Source of the DNA: Anaerolineaceae bacterium
GTDB lineage: Bacteria; Chloroflexota; Anaerolineae; Anaerolineales; Anaerolineaceae
DNA: 64,000 bases
NCBI GenBank assembly: GCA_012839565.1
Contig: DUMZ01000005.1
Span: 171,444-235,443 of the forward strand
Reading direction: 5' to 3'
The notes under the pieces are model-generated. The model saw only the letters and a list, made by a program, of their open reading frames with translations, had not been told where the DNA came from and searched no databases. The translations under genes and the position numbers were made by a program. Shown here piece after piece: positions 22,078 through 33,167 of the stretch. Position 1 is the stretch's first letter; every line of letters starts with the position of its first letter.

Positions 22078-22173
22078 CTTCACTCATTTAGAAACAGCAA
22101 TGTTTAATATGAGCGTTTCGATGATGAGAGCCCTCACCAAGTCCTTCATCGTCATCATTTAAGTGACATAAAC

Positions 22174-23310
22174 ATGGCAGAAAAAAGAGACTATTACGAA
22201 GTGCTGGGCATTCCCCGAAGTGCCAGCCAAGACGATATCAAAAACGCTTTTCGCAGTTTGGCGCGCGAATACCATCCTGACGTCAATAAATCGCCTGACG
22301 CGGAAGAACGCTTTAAGGAAATTAACGAAGCCTACGGCGTCCTGAGTGACCCCGAAAAACGCGCCGCCTACGACCGCTTTGGTTTCCAGGGCGTTAACAC
22401 CAGCGGCATGCCCAACTACGCCGACATCGGACTGGGTGACTTAATGGACCTTTTGTTTGGCTTTGGTATGGGTGGTTTTGGTGGTTTTGGCGGACGAAGC
22501 ACACGCGCGGCTAACGCGCCCAGACGTGGCGCTGACCTTAGCACCCGCGTTAGACTGAGCTTTGAAGAAGCCGTTTTTGGCACGGAAAAGGAAGTGTCCA
22601 TCTCCCGCAACGAGCGCTGTAGCACCTGCGGCGGGAATGGCGCAGCACCTGGTACAGGCATCGTAACTTGCCAAACCTGCCATGGGCAAGGCGAAGTGCG
22701 CCAGATGCAACAGACCTTTCTGGGGTCCATGGTGCAAGTCACCACCTGCCCGACCTGTCGCGGACGCGGCGAGATGGTTGAAGTGCCCTGCAACACCTGC
22801 AGTGGCACCGGTCTGGAACGCAAAAATGTCAATTTAAACGTAAGAATTCCCGCCGGCGTGGATGATGGCAACCAGGTGCGTCTCGTTGGCGAAGGCCAGC
22901 CAGGCGCCTTTGGCGGGCCCAACGGCAATCTCTTTATCCGCCTTGAAGTCGCCCCACATCAATTCTTCAGACGCAGTGGCAACGACATTCTGTTAGACAT
23001 CGACATCAACATGGCGCAAGCCGCTCTGGGCGATGAAATTACCGTGCCCACCCTTGATGGCGACCAGAGCCTGCGCATTCCACCCGGCACTCAGCCCGGC
23101 AAGGTCTTCAAACTGCGCGACAAAGGCGTGCCCGTGCTCAACCGCGATGCGCGTGGCGATCAACTGGTCACCATCAATGTACAAATCCCCAGAAACCTCA
23201 CCCACGAACAGGAAGAACTCCTGCAAGCGCTTAGTCGCACGATGGGACGCGAAGTTAAAATTCAGGAACGCAGCTTCCTGGACAAATTAAAGGACGCTTT
23301 CCTTGGATAA
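22174..23310 (+). CDS. dnaJ: Chaperone DnaJ
   Basis: J domain ([33 protein letters not shown]), G/F region and four CxxCxGxG zinc repeats. Confidence 0.97.
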   Translation: MAEKRDYYEVLGIPRSASQDDIKNAFRSLAREYHPDVNKSPDAEERFKEINEAYGVLSDPEKRAAYDRFGFQGVNTSGMPNYADIGLGDLMDLLFGFGMGGFGGFGGRSTRAANAPRRGADLSTRVRLSFEEAVFGTEKEVSISRNERCSTCGGNGAAPGTGIVTCQTCHGQGEVRQMQQTFLGSMVQVTTCPTCRGRGEMVEVPCNTCSGTGLERKNVNLNVRIPAGVDDGNQVRLVGEGQPGAFGGPNGNLFIRLEVAPHQFFRRSGNDILLDIDINMAQAALGDEITVPTLDGDQSLRIPPGTQPGKVFKLRDKGVPVLNRDARGDQLVTINVQIPRNLTHEQEELLQALSRTMGREVKIQERSFLDKLKDAFLG

Positions 23311-24268
23311 TTCAACAGACAATCAAAAAAACAACACACCAGATCTTGGCGATTACGCCTGGCTGGAAGTATCGCTGGTTTGCAGTGGCGAAATTGCTGA
23401 AGCCATCAGCGAACTTTTTTCACGCTATGCGCCCGATGGCGTCGTTTTGCATAGCATCACCAGCTTCGACACCGCCGATTACGAGGAAGTACCCACCGGC
23501 GATATGCGCGTGGTGGCCTATCTCGCCAACGACGAAAACCTTGAGGATACACTCTATAAACTGGAAGAGTCGCTTTTTTATATGCGCCAAATCCTGCCTT
23601 TTGACGAGCTTGAAAAAGCCTGGGTAGAAAATCAGGACTGGATTGCAGCCTGGAAACAGCATTATCACCCCTTGCCCATCGGCAAAAACCTGATGATTCT
23701 GCCCGCCTGGGTTGACCCCAGCGTGGCTGGCGAACGCACGCCCATCATCATCTCGCCCGATATGGCTTTTGGCACCGGCACCCATCCCAGCACGCAACTG
23801 TGTATGGCCGCTCTCGAAAAATACGGTTGCCAGGGGAAAAACGTCATTGACATCGGTTGTGGCAGTGGCATTTTAGCTATTCAGGCTGTCCGCCAAGGTG
23901 CGGCGGCTGTTTTGGGCGTGGATAACGACCCCGACGCCATTCCCAGTTGCGTGCGCAACGCCGCGCTCAATGGCATGGAAGAAGGACGTATTATCTTTGA
24001 AGTAGGCACGCATACCGATATCCTGGCACGCGAAGATGGCTTAAATCAGGCACCGGTCGTCCTGGCAAACATCCTGTCGCCGATTCTCACCCAAATGTTG
24101 CACACCGGCCTGGCGGATATCGTCTCGCCCGATGGCATCATCATCATGGGCGGTATCTTAGACACCCAAGCCCCTGAGCTTATTGACGTGGCAGAAACCA
24201 AGGACTTGCACCATATCGAAACACTTCAAGATGGCGACTGGGTGGTCTTGGTCTTTAAGCGTTCTTAA
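23303..24268 (+). CDS. prmA: Ribosomal protein L11 methyltransferase
   Basis: [18 protein letters not shown] and [23 protein letters not shown] start overlaps the dnaJ stop by 8 nt. Confidence 0.93.
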   Translation: MDNSTDNQKNNTPDLGDYAWLEVSLVCSGEIAEAISELFSRYAPDGVVLHSITSFDTADYEEVPTGDMRVVAYLANDENLEDTLYKLEESLFYMRQILPFDELEKAWVENQDWIAAWKQHYHPLPIGKNLMILPAWVDPSVAGERTPIIISPDMAFGTGTHPSTQLCMAALEKYGCQGKNVIDIGCGSGILAIQAVRQGAAAVLGVDNDPDAIPSCVRNAALNGMEEGRIIFEVGTHTDILAREDGLNQAPVVLANILSPILTQMLHTGLADIVSPDGIIIMGGILDTQAPELIDVAETKDLHHIETLQDGDWVVLVFKRS

Positions 24269-24294
24269 ACAAATCAAACAATCTATGTTAAAAA

Positions 24295-24323
24295 CACAGA
24301 GCCTGCGTAATGCAAGCTCTGTT
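24295..24323 (-). terminator. Terminator for etfA (minus strand)
   Basis: ACAGAGC...GCTCTGT hairpin; T-run on minus strand (GTGTTTTTAAC). Confidence 0.65.
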
Positions 24324-24344
24324 GATTATCAAAGCATAAAACGC

Positions 24345-25352
24345 TTATTCTTGTCGGGAAGCCAAAATCTTCTCAGTCAGCATAGGCACGATGCGGTGCA
24401 AATCGCCCACAATACCCACGTCCGCCACGTTGAAGATCGGCGCGTCGGGGTCTTTGTTAATAGCGACGATGTAGTCGGATTCTTCCATGCCAGCCAGGTG
24501 CTGAATAGCGCCGGAGATACCACAGGCGATGTAAAGCTGGGGTCGCACGGTTTTACCCGTTTGCCCGACCTGACGTTCTTTGGGTTGCCAGCCGGCATCC
24601 ACCACCGCGCGCGAGCAGGACACCTCGCCACCCAGAGCGTCTGCCAGACCTTGCAGCATCTCAAAACAGCTCGCGTCACCCATGCCACGCCCACCCGAGA
24701 CCAAAACTTTAGCCTGGGTGATATCAATCTTGTGGGAAACTTTCTTGATAACTTCTTCAATCTCGAACCAGCACTGGTTTTCTTCGAAAGTGTAATCGAA
24801 ATTCACAATTTCACCTTCGCGGGAGTCATCGCGCAGTTCCTTAACCATCACGCCGGGACGCACAGTTGCCATTGATGGACGATGATCGGGGCAGATAATG
24901 GTTGCCATCAGGTTACCGCCAAAAGCGGGACGGGTCATGCGGAATTCTTTGCTTTCAGGGTCAATATCCAGGCTGGTGCAGTCAGCGGTCAGACCGGTAT
25001 GTATACGGCCTGCCACCCGTGGCGCCAGGTCACGCCCAATAGCGGTCGCGCCAAAAAGTACGATTTCGGGTTTGTAGCTTTCAATAATCGCGGTTACACC
25101 CTGGGTATAGGGTTCCGTGCGATATTCATCCAGTACTGGGTCATCAATAATAATCACATGGTCCGCGCCAAAAGCAATCAAGTCTTTAGCCAAATGCGAA
25201 ACGTTATGACCCAACAAAATCACGCTGACATCAGTTTGTAAATCTTGCGCCAAATCGCGCGCTTTGCCGATAAGTTCAAGCGACACATTGCTCAGCTCGC
25301 CGTGTACCTGTTGGGCAAAAGTAAATACACCTTTATAGTCTTCAATCGTCAT
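24345..25352 (-). CDS. etfA: Electron transfer flavoprotein alpha subunit
   Basis: VLVSGGRGMGD...LGGEVSCSRAVVDAGWQPKERQVGQTGKTVRPQLYIACGISGAIQHLAGM is diagnostic. Confidence 0.95.
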   Translation of the reverse strand: MTIEDYKGVFTFAQQVHGELSNVSLELIGKARDLAQDLQTDVSVILLGHNVSHLAKDLIAFGADHVIIIDDPVLDEYRTEPYTQGVTAIIESYKPEIVLFGATAIGRDLAPRVAGRIHTGLTADCTSLDIDPESKEFRMTRPAFGGNLMATIICPDHRPSMATVRPGVMVKELRDDSREGEIVNFDYTFEENQCWFEIEEVIKKVSHKIDITQAKVLVSGGRGMGDASCFEMLQGLADALGGEVSCSRAVVDAGWQPKERQVGQTGKTVRPQLYIACGISGAIQHLAGMEESDYIVAINKDPDAPIFNVADVGIVGDLHRIVPMLTEKILASRQE

Positions 25353-25365
25353 TGTTTACCTCCAC

Positions 25366-26148
25366 CTAAAGCAGATACTTTTCTTTGAGCTTGTCAAAAA
25401 TAAATTCCACCGATTCCTCAACACCTTCTTCGATTTTCATTCCGGGTGCTTTCATGGTCTTGGGGAACGATTTTGCCACACGTGTTGGGGAACCACGATA
25501 GCCGATATTGCTGTCATCCACGGGCACGTCCGGGCGGTTCCATTCAACGATTTCCGCCTCGCGCCAGGCGTCGAAAATGGCGCCGGGGGTCATATAGCGG
25601 GGCTTGTTGAGTTCACCCAAGGCGGTGATGAGCACAGGGAACTTCGCGCGTACGAGATGCGAGTAGTCCTCAAACTGGCGTTTGACCACAAGCGTATCAC
25701 CATCCACGTGGACTTCCTCGGCATAGCTGATGTTGGGGATGCCCAAATGTTCAGCGGTTTCAGGCCCAACCTGCGCGGTATCGCCGTCAATCGCCTGGCG
25801 ACCGGTGATGATGAGGTCATAATCCAGTTTGCTGATTGCCGCGGCCAAAATGCTGGAAGTCGCCCAGGTGTCTGAGGCGGCAAAAGCACGGTCGGTGATC
25901 AAATAAGCCGCGTCCGCGCCCATGGCGAGAGCTTCGCGCAACATTTCTCTGGCCTGGAAGGGGCCCATGCTAATCACACTCACGTGCGCGCCATGTTCAT
26001 CTTTGATACGCAAAGCGGCTTCAAGGCCAGCCTTATCATCCGGGTTCATGATTGAGGGAACACCCTCACGAATCAAGGTACCGGTCTTGGGGTCAAGCTT
26101 GACTTCGGTGGTATCGGGTACCTGTTTGATACAAACAATAATCTTCAT
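25366..26148 (-). CDS. etfB: Electron transfer flavoprotein beta subunit
   Basis: MKIIVCIKQVPDTTEVKLDPKTGTLIREGVPSIMNPDDKAGLEAALRIKDEHGA. Confidence 0.95.
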   Translation of the reverse strand: MKIIVCIKQVPDTTEVKLDPKTGTLIREGVPSIMNPDDKAGLEAALRIKDEHGAHVSVISMGPFQAREMLREALAMGADAAYLITDRAFAASDTWATSSILAAAISKLDYDLIITGRQAIDGDTAQVGPETAEHLGIPNISYAEEVHVDGDTLVVKRQFEDYSHLVRAKFPVLITALGELNKPRYMTPGAIFDAWREAEIVEWNRPDVPVDDSNIGYRGSPTRVAKSFPKTMKAPGMKIEEGVEESVEFIFDKLKEKYLL

Positions 26149-26156
26149 CAGCACCT

Positions 26157-27296
26157 CTACTTCAACAGGGCAGCAGAAACAACCATCAACATCACTTCTG
26201 AAGTGCCCTCATAAATTTCTGTAATCTTCGCGTCGCGCATCATGCGTTCAACGCCGTAGTCCTGGATATAACCATAACCACCATGCAATTGCACGGCCTG
26301 GTTGGTAATCCACGAGGCTACGCGCGAAGCTTTGAGTTTGGCCATAGCCGCTTCCACACTGTGTTTTTCACCTTTGTCGTACTTGCTGGCGGCAAGATAA
26401 ACCAACCAGCGCGCGGCTTCAAGTTCAGTTTTCATTTCAGCCAGTTTGAATTGCGTGTTTTGGAAAGCTGAAATAGGGCGACCAAATTGCTTACGTTCCT
26501 TAACATAGGCCACAGTTTTCTCCAATGCGCCACCAGCGATGCCCAGAGCCTGCGCGGCGATGCCGATGCGGCCATCATCCAGGGTGCTCATTGCCACGCC
26601 AAAACCTTTGCCTTCTTTACCTAAGAGTTGGTCTTTCGGAATGCGACAATCGCGGAAGATGAGTTCGCGTGTCGCGGAGCCACGAATACCCATTTTCTTC
26701 TCGTTGATGCCAAATTCAAAACCGGGCGTGCCCTTTTCGACGATGAATGCGGAAATACCGCGGGTTCCGGCGGCTTTATCGGTCATTGCAAAAATGACAT
26801 AGATTTCCGCCTCGCCACCGTTGGTGATGAAAATTTTGTTACCATTGATGACCCACTCATCACCGTCCAATACAGCCTTGGTTTGTTGGCCGGCGGCGTC
26901 GGTACCGGCTTCTGGTTCGGTAAGACCAAAAGCGCCAATTTTTCTGCCATCAGCCAGTGGGCGCAGAAACTTGTCTTTTTGTTCCGGCGTGCCGTAGGCG
27001 TTAATCGCGCCTGCGCACAGTGATGTGTGCGCCGAGAGAATAACACCCGTGGTTCCACAAACTTTTGAGATTTCCTCAACCGCGAGCGCGTAGGTCAGGT
27101 AATCACAACCCTGCCCACCCCACTCTTTGGAAAAAGGAATACCCATAAAGCCGTATTTTTGCATTAAGGCGACTGTTTCAGTCGGGAAACGGTGATTTTC
27201 ATCAACCTCTTCCGCGATGGGAGCCACCTCATTTTGCGCGAAATCTCTAAAGAGTTTCTGCGCCATCGCATATTCATTCGTTAAGGAAAAATCCAT
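26157..27296 (-). CDS. Acyl-CoA dehydrogenase (short-chain/butyryl-CoA type)
   Basis: AFGLTEPEAGTDAAGQQTKAV, VAYVKERKQFGRPISAFQ and QLHGGYGYIQDYGVERMMRDAKITEIYEGTSEV. Confidence 0.95.
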   Translation of the reverse strand: MDFSLTNEYAMAQKLFRDFAQNEVAPIAEEVDENHRFPTETVALMQKYGFMGIPFSKEWGGQGCDYLTYALAVEEISKVCGTTGVILSAHTSLCAGAINAYGTPEQKDKFLRPLADGRKIGAFGLTEPEAGTDAAGQQTKAVLDGDEWVINGNKIFITNGGEAEIYVIFAMTDKAAGTRGISAFIVEKGTPGFEFGINEKKMGIRGSATRELIFRDCRIPKDQLLGKEGKGFGVAMSTLDDGRIGIAAQALGIAGGALEKTVAYVKERKQFGRPISAFQNTQFKLAEMKTELEAARWLVYLAASKYDKGEKHSVEAAMAKLKASRVASWITNQAVQLHGGYGYIQDYGVERMMRDAKITEIYEGTSEVMLMVVSAALLK

Positions 27297-27740
27297 AAGC
27301 CATCCTTTTTTAAGTATTCACTATTGTTTTCAACGCTAAAAAACGCAAGTTGCCTCACGCGAGTTTATTATAGTCCAGATTAATCATTTCGGGCGGGATT
27401 CTTCAATATAAAAAGACTATTCTCATCCCAATACTTGCGCAACTGATTTTATCCACGGCGAGATGCCGGAACAAGAATTAATATCCCCCCGTGCTGGTGT
27501 TCTCGTTGAGCACTTTTCGCGCATGGCGGGAAATTTCCAAGCATTTCATCTTTGCTGCACCCTTCTGATACAGACTGTCCATACCCTGCATTTTCACTTC
27601 GGCAAGAATCAAGCATGAGACTTACACTTTGATCTCAGCGAACAAGCTTATGCCACAACGATATGCCAGGTGGATGCATAATTCCCATCCACCCAGCTTC
27701 TAAACATCAAATCAATACCACGAAAACACAGCTCAAGAAC

Positions 27741-29696
27741 TTATTCTTTATAGAGCATCGGTATATATAGCTTTGGACTGTTACTCAGTCCACGGTATAA
27801 TCCCGTTTTAGGGGTTCCCGCGTAAAGTATGTTTGGTTTTTGGGGGTTAATCGCAAGAATACTGATAATGGCATTATCTGGGAGACCCTTATTAGCAGCC
27901 TCCCATGAGCCACCACCATTAAGACTTTTAAAAACGCCATGTCCATTGGTTCCCGCATATATCGTGCCTGTGGTGTGCGGGTCAATCACGATGGATATTA
28001 TGCATTCAGCAGAAAGTCCGTTGTTGACCTTAGTCCAGCTCCCACCACTATCGCTGCTCTTGAAGATTCCTTCAAATTTCGTTCCCACATAAAGTGTGCC
28101 TGGCGTTTGTGGGTCTATCGCGATGGAAACAATATATAAATCTGTCAAACCATCATTAACCGCGCTCCAAGTCTCCCCATCATCAATGCTCTTATACAGC
28201 CCATCACCGTAGGTTCCCGCATAAATTGTGGTTGGAGTTAACGGATCTATCGCGAGGAAACTAACGAGCTTGCTCGTTAATATGTCTCCAACTGCACTCC
28301 AGTTTCCACCGCCATTGTAACTCTTAAAGACTCTTCCATTCATTGTTCTCACATAAAGTACATTCGGTCTTTGAGAGTCCATCGTGATGGAAGCAATATT
28401 TAAATCTGTCAAGCCATCATTAACCGCGCTCCAGGTTTCACCGCCATTGCTACTCCTAAAGACTCCTTTGCCATTCGTTCCCGCGAAAAGTGTATTCGGT
28501 AATTTCGGATTTATCGCGATAGATCGAATAGACAGTCCTCTCAATCTGTCGCTAGGCAGATACCAATTCTTCCCGCCATCAACACTCTTAAACACGCCAT
28601 CATCCGAAGCTCCCGCATAAATTGTTTCTGGTGTTTCTGGGTTAATGGCAACCGTCTGAATTGTTTTACCCAGCAATCCCGCGCTTATAATGCGCCAGTT
28701 TCCTCCGCCATCATTACTTTTGAAAACCTCACCGTCCCATGATCCCGTATAAAGTGTGTCTGGTGTTTGTGGGTCTATGGAGAGAGAATAAAACCGTTGA
28801 GTTGGTAAACCACTGCTAATTTCAAGCCAGCTTTCACCTGCATCATTACTTTTGTAGATCCCGCTACCTTCTGATCCTGCATAAAGTGTATCCGGTGTTT
28901 GAGGGTTTATTGCGATAGTCATAATGGAACGATAGATTTTCATCACTGATCTCCAGCTCTCTCCACCATTATCGGTTTTGAAGACTGCATTACTTGTTGC
29001 TGCGTAAACTGTTGATGGCGTTTGTGGATCTATCGCAAGACAATGAACATACCGATTCTCCAACCCATCATTGAGCGGGTACCAATTTTCACCACCGTCG
29101 ATACTCTTAAAGATACCGCTACCCCAGCTTCCCGAATAAAGTGTGCTAGGCGAATGTGGGTCTATAGCCAGGCCTTTAATATGCAAATCTGTCAATCCTG
29201 TATTGACCGCACTCCAATTATCACCACCATCAATACTTTTAAATATACCCCTCCAGCTTCCCAAATAAAGCGTGGATGGCATGTGCGGATCTATAACGAT
29301 AGACTCAACGACAAGGCTTGACGGCAATCCAGCATTAATTTGGCTCCAACTCCCACCGCCATTGACGCTCTTGAACACGCCATTTGTGCTTCCCGCGTAA
29401 AGCGTAGATGGCGTTTGTGGATTTATCGCAAAGGAATAAAACCATTGAGGGAGATCAATTCCATTGTTAATTTCATACCAACTCTCTCCGCCATTGACAC
29501 TTTTGTAAACCCCACGCTTAGTCGCGTAAAGAGTACTTGGTGTTTGTGGATCTATTGCTATCGATCCAATAAGGATAGATTCCATTCCTATATCAGAACG
29601 TTCCCAAATAATAGCATCTCTTGCGTAAACATCAGTAGCAGGTAAGCTGAGCACCAGCAATATCATCATTAATAGTGTGCCAATCGTTTTTTTCAT
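27741..29696 (-). CDS. Secreted BNR/sortilin-like repeat protein, about 14 repeats of about 44 aa
   Basis: Signal peptide; repeated AIDPQTPxTLYAGTxxxGVFKSxxGGxSWxxVNxGL units through the protein. Confidence 0.88.
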   Translation of the reverse strand: MKKTIGTLLMMILLVLSLPATDVYARDAIIWERSDIGMESILIGSIAIDPQTPSTLYATKRGVYKSVNGGESWYEINNGIDLPQWFYSFAINPQTPSTLYAGSTNGVFKSVNGGGSWSQINAGLPSSLVVESIVIDPHMPSTLYLGSWRGIFKSIDGGDNWSAVNTGLTDLHIKGLAIDPHSPSTLYSGSWGSGIFKSIDGGENWYPLNDGLENRYVHCLAIDPQTPSTVYAATSNAVFKTDNGGESWRSVMKIYRSIMTIAINPQTPDTLYAGSEGSGIYKSNDAGESWLEISSGLPTQRFYSLSIDPQTPDTLYTGSWDGEVFKSNDGGGNWRIISAGLLGKTIQTVAINPETPETIYAGASDDGVFKSVDGGKNWYLPSDRLRGLSIRSIAINPKLPNTLFAGTNGKGVFRSSNGGETWSAVNDGLTDLNIASITMDSQRPNVLYVRTMNGRVFKSYNGGGNWSAVGDILTSKLVSFLAIDPLTPTTIYAGTYGDGLYKSIDDGETWSAVNDGLTDLYIVSIAIDPQTPGTLYVGTKFEGIFKSSDSGGSWTKVNNGLSAECIISIVIDPHTTGTIYAGTNGHGVFKSLNGGGSWEAANKGLPDNAIISILAINPQKPNILYAGTPKTGLYRGLSNSPKLYIPMLYKE

Positions 29697-29880
29697 CTCT
29701 TTCTCCAGGCTATTGTGATCATTTGTGAATATGCTTTATAAAAAAGCTATCTTAAAGCAACAAACACAACATGTCCCATTATAACCTTAACCATGCCATA
29801 GTATTTTAATGTCAATTCTCGATGATAAAGTCGTTCGGGGTTAGGAAACCGGGTTAGCCAAACAACACCATCCCAAAGCT

Positions 29881-29919
29881 AACTAAAAAGCCAGGCGTGC
29901 GAACACACCTGGCTTTTAG
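29881..29919 (-). terminator. Terminator downstream of hbd
   Basis: ACTAAAAAGCCAGG...CCTGGCTTTTAGT inverted repeat. Confidence 0.7.
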
Positions 29920-29949
29920 TCTCTTTCGCTTAAAAAGCTAAGCTGGATT

Positions 29950-30786
29950 CTAGTATTTATAGAAGCCTTCACCACTCTTGCGGCCTAATTTACCACCGCG
30001 CACCATCTTGCGCAGCAGGGGATGAGGGCGGTATTTCGGGTCGCCGGTTTCAGCCTGCAAGACTTCCATAATTGCCAAACAGACATCCAAACCGACCAAA
30101 TCGCCCAACTCCAGCGGACCCATGGGGTGCGCCGCGCCAAGTTTCATGGCTGTGTCGATACCCTCAGCGGAAGCCAAACCATCTGCCAGGATACCGATTG
30201 CCTCGTTAATCATCGGTACCAAAATGCGGTTGACCACAAAGCCGGGGCCTTCCTGGACCAAAACCGGGGTCTTGCCTATCGCTTCAGCGATCTCGGTTAC
30301 CTTAGTGACCAATTCTTCCGGTGTGTTCAAGCCCGGGATAATCTCCACCAGTTTCATAACTGGCGCGGGATTGAAGAAATGCAGACCCACCAAGGGGCGC
30401 GAAAGCCCGCTGCCAAGTTCGGTGATTGAAAGCGACGACGTGTTTGTGGTAAACAGACATTCCGGCTTGGCAATCGCGTCAAGCTTGACAAATGTTTCTT
30501 TCTTTACCGCCATAACCTCGGATGCTGATTCAACAATCAAGTCCACATCGGCACAAGCTTCATACAAACCGGGTGTCAAGCGCGCGGCAATCGCGTCGAC
30601 TTCCGCCTGCTCCATGCGACCACGGTCAACCCGTTTTTGCAGGCCCTTAATAATGCCATCGATGCCTTGCTGGGAGCGTTCCAGTCTGGCATAATGCACC
30701 AATACAACCTCAAAGCCTTCAACCTGAGCAAAAGCCTGGGCAATGCCAGAGCCCATCGTTCCAGGACCAATAACTGCAACTTTCAT
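29950..30786 (-). CDS. hbd: 3-hydroxybutyryl-CoA dehydrogenase
   Basis: [52 protein letters not shown] and [15 protein letters not shown]. Confidence 0.95.
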   Translation of the reverse strand: MKVAVIGPGTMGSGIAQAFAQVEGFEVVLVHYARLERSQQGIDGIIKGLQKRVDRGRMEQAEVDAIAARLTPGLYEACADVDLIVESASEVMAVKKETFVKLDAIAKPECLFTTNTSSLSITELGSGLSRPLVGLHFFNPAPVMKLVEIIPGLNTPEELVTKVTEIAEAIGKTPVLVQEGPGFVVNRILVPMINEAIGILADGLASAEGIDTAMKLGAAHPMGPLELGDLVGLDVCLAIMEVLQAETGDPKYRPHPLLRKMVRGGKLGRKSGEGFYKY

Positions 30787-30795
30787 TTGCGTCTC

Positions 30796-31575
30796 CTATC
30801 GATTCTTAAAGTTCTTTTCTTTGCGTTTTTCGAGAAATGCCGCCATGCCTTCTTTTTGATCTTCGCTGTCGAAGCATTCGCTAAACAAATCTGTTTCAAG
30901 TTCAATGCCTTCTTCAAGACCAAGTTCCATCGTAGCGTTCACACTGGTTTTCGCGTTTTCCACCGCGATGGGCGCGTTGGCAGAAATACGGTTGGCGATT
31001 TTCCACGCCTCGTCCAAAAGCGACTCTTGCGGATGAACCGCACTTACCAGGCCAATGCGCAAAGCTTCATCTGATCGCACATTGCGCCCGGTATAAAGCA
31101 ACTCTTTCGCGACGGACATTGAGCCAATTAAGCGGGGTAGGCGCTGGGTGCCACCAAAGCCGGGGGTGATACCCAAACCAACTTCCGGCTGACCGAAAAC
31201 CGCATTTTCGCTGGCAATACGGATATCACAAGCCATGGCCAGCTCACAGCCGCCACCTAAAGCGTAGCCATTCACCGCGACGATAACTGGCATGGGGAAA
31301 TACTCGATGGTTTCCATCAGTTCGTGCCCCAGTTCCGCGAAAGTCCTTGCTTCTTCGCTGCTCATGTTCGCCATCGCGGCGATATCAGCACCCGCTACAA
31401 AAGCGCGGTCATCAGCGCCGGTCAAGATGACACAGCGCGTGTTGTCAACATCAATCATATCAAAAGCGTCAATCAGCTCTTCAATGACTTCCACGTTCAA
31501 CGCGTTCATGGCTTCCGGACGATTAATCGTCACCAGTGCCACATAGCCTTGTTGACTTAAAATTACTTTTGCCAT
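30796..31575 (-). CDS. Enoyl-CoA hydratase/crotonase
   Basis: INRPEAMNALN, VAVNGYALGGGCELAMACDIRIASENAVFGQPEVGLGITPGFGGTQRLPRLIG. Confidence 0.94.
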   Translation of the reverse strand: MAKVILSQQGYVALVTINRPEAMNALNVEVIEELIDAFDMIDVDNTRCVILTGADDRAFVAGADIAAMANMSSEEARTFAELGHELMETIEYFPMPVIVAVNGYALGGGCELAMACDIRIASENAVFGQPEVGLGITPGFGGTQRLPRLIGSMSVAKELLYTGRNVRSDEALRIGLVSAVHPQESLLDEAWKIANRISANAPIAVENAKTSVNATMELGLEEGIELETDLFSECFDSEDQKEGMAAFLEKRKEKNFKNR

Positions 31576-31652
31576 TTCTCAACCTTTCTCATTCCATTCA
31601 TTCTGCCAAAAAGCAGACCAATGCGCCCGACAAAATGGCGCATCTCAGTAAA

Positions 31653-32837
31653 CTAGACTTTGCGCACTGCCGCAGCGACGCCCATGCCACCGCCAATACA
31701 CAGGGTGGCCAAACCTAATTTCGCGTCGGGATCACGTTGCATTTCGTAAATCAAGCTGACCAGAATACGCGCGCCTGAAGCGCCAACCGGGTGACCCAAA
31801 GCAATCGCGCCACCGTTGATGTTGACTTTGTCGGGATCCATGCCCAAATCTTTCAGCACCGCCACAGATTGCGCGGCAAAAGCTTCATTAGCTTCAATGA
31901 GATCAAAGTCGGCAAGTTCAGCGTCCATTTTTTTAAGCAGTTCCTGGGTAGCAGCCACAGGACCAATGCCCATAATGCGGGGTTCCACACCACGCAAAGC
32001 ACCTTCGAGCCATTCCACCTGCGGGGTTACGCCCAGTTCTTTGGCTTTTTCTTCGCTAATCAGCACCACCGCGGCGGCACCGTCGTTGATAGTTGAAGAG
32101 TTGCCAGCGGTCACGATACCATCAGCTTTAAACGCTGGGCGCAGCTTGCTAAGACCTTCAACTGTTGTACCCGCGCGAATACCTTCATCTTCTTTGAATT
32201 CAATAATTTCGCGTTTAACCTTAACAGGAACCGTCACGATTTCATCAACAAACTTGCCCTCAGCCTGAGCTTTGGCAGCCTTGTTTTGTGACTTGGCAGC
32301 AAATTCGTCCAACTCTTCACGAGTCAAGCCCCATTGTTCAACGATATTTTCGGCGGTGATGCCCATATGAGTACCGCTAAAGATATCAGTTAAACCATCA
32401 TGCACCATCGAGTCGATAATCTTGCCATCGCCCATGCGGTAGCCATAGCGCGCGTTGGGCAGCAGATATGGCGCGGCGGACATATTCTCAACACCACCTG
32501 CTACGACGATATCAGCTTCGCCGTATTTAATCATGCGAGCGCCCATATTCACGGACTCAAGCCCTGAACCACATACGACGTTAACGGTAACCGCGGGGAC
32601 CTCAACCGGCATGCCACTGTGGATAGCAGCCTGGCGGGCGACGTTTTGTCCGAGCCCTGCCTGCAAAACATTGCCGAAGTAAACGATATCAACATCAGCG
32701 GGTTGAATGCCAGCGCGTTGCATGGCTTCTTTTACCACAATTTCTGCCAACTTGGCCGCGGGCACATCCGCCAAACTACCACCAAACTTTCCGATCGCTG
32801 TGCGAACTGCTCCTGCAATATAAACTTTTCTAGTCAT
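31653..32837 (-). CDS. Acetyl-CoA acetyltransferase (thiolase)
   Basis: VYIAGAVRTAIGKFGG, NVVCGSGLESVNMGARMI, GGAIALGHPVGASGARIL and CIGGGMG. Confidence 0.95.
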   Translation of the reverse strand: MTRKVYIAGAVRTAIGKFGGSLADVPAAKLAEIVVKEAMQRAGIQPADVDIVYFGNVLQAGLGQNVARQAAIHSGMPVEVPAVTVNVVCGSGLESVNMGARMIKYGEADIVVAGGVENMSAAPYLLPNARYGYRMGDGKIIDSMVHDGLTDIFSGTHMGITAENIVEQWGLTREELDEFAAKSQNKAAKAQAEGKFVDEIVTVPVKVKREIIEFKEDEGIRAGTTVEGLSKLRPAFKADGIVTAGNSSTINDGAAAVVLISEEKAKELGVTPQVEWLEGALRGVEPRIMGIGPVAATQELLKKMDAELADFDLIEANEAFAAQSVAVLKDLGMDPDKVNINGGAIALGHPVGASGARILVSLIYEMQRDPDAKLGLATLCIGGGMGVAAAVRKV

Positions 32838-33104
32838 CACTAATCCTTTCAACTGTTGTTTCATTAACCCCACAAGTGGCACATCAAAGAAAGCCAGATG
32901 AAGGGCTTAATGGCTCTATTATTTTCCCTACAATTATGCCATATTTAATGCATTTTTGGGAGAGCTTGTAGATAGGATTACGCTGAGTTTTACTTGATGC
33001 CTGTGATATCTGAAACAGCCGACATCTGGTATCTATATTTCTTATTATTAGCTAGTATCTTTTTTATAACAGGCAAATTCTATGCTTATCTCTCTTAAAA
33101 CAAA

Positions 33105-33133
33105 AACGCCACTGGATGAAAAGTGGCGTTTAC
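33105..33133 (-). terminator. Terminator on minus strand
   Basis: AACGCCAC...GTGGCGTT hairpin; minus-strand T-run GTTTTTGTTTT. Confidence 0.7.
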
Positions 33134-33167
33134 ATGATCTATAAGTAAAGCAAAAAGCCCTTAATCC

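Noticed and set aside
21905-22087. Small minus-strand ORF (60 aa) between dnaK and dnaJ
   Set aside because: It is simply the translation of the hairpin repeat element and is unlikely to be a protein.
27741-29696. Sialidase or other enzyme
   Set aside because: BNR-like repeats alone do not indicate catalysis; no sialidase catalytic signature was seen.
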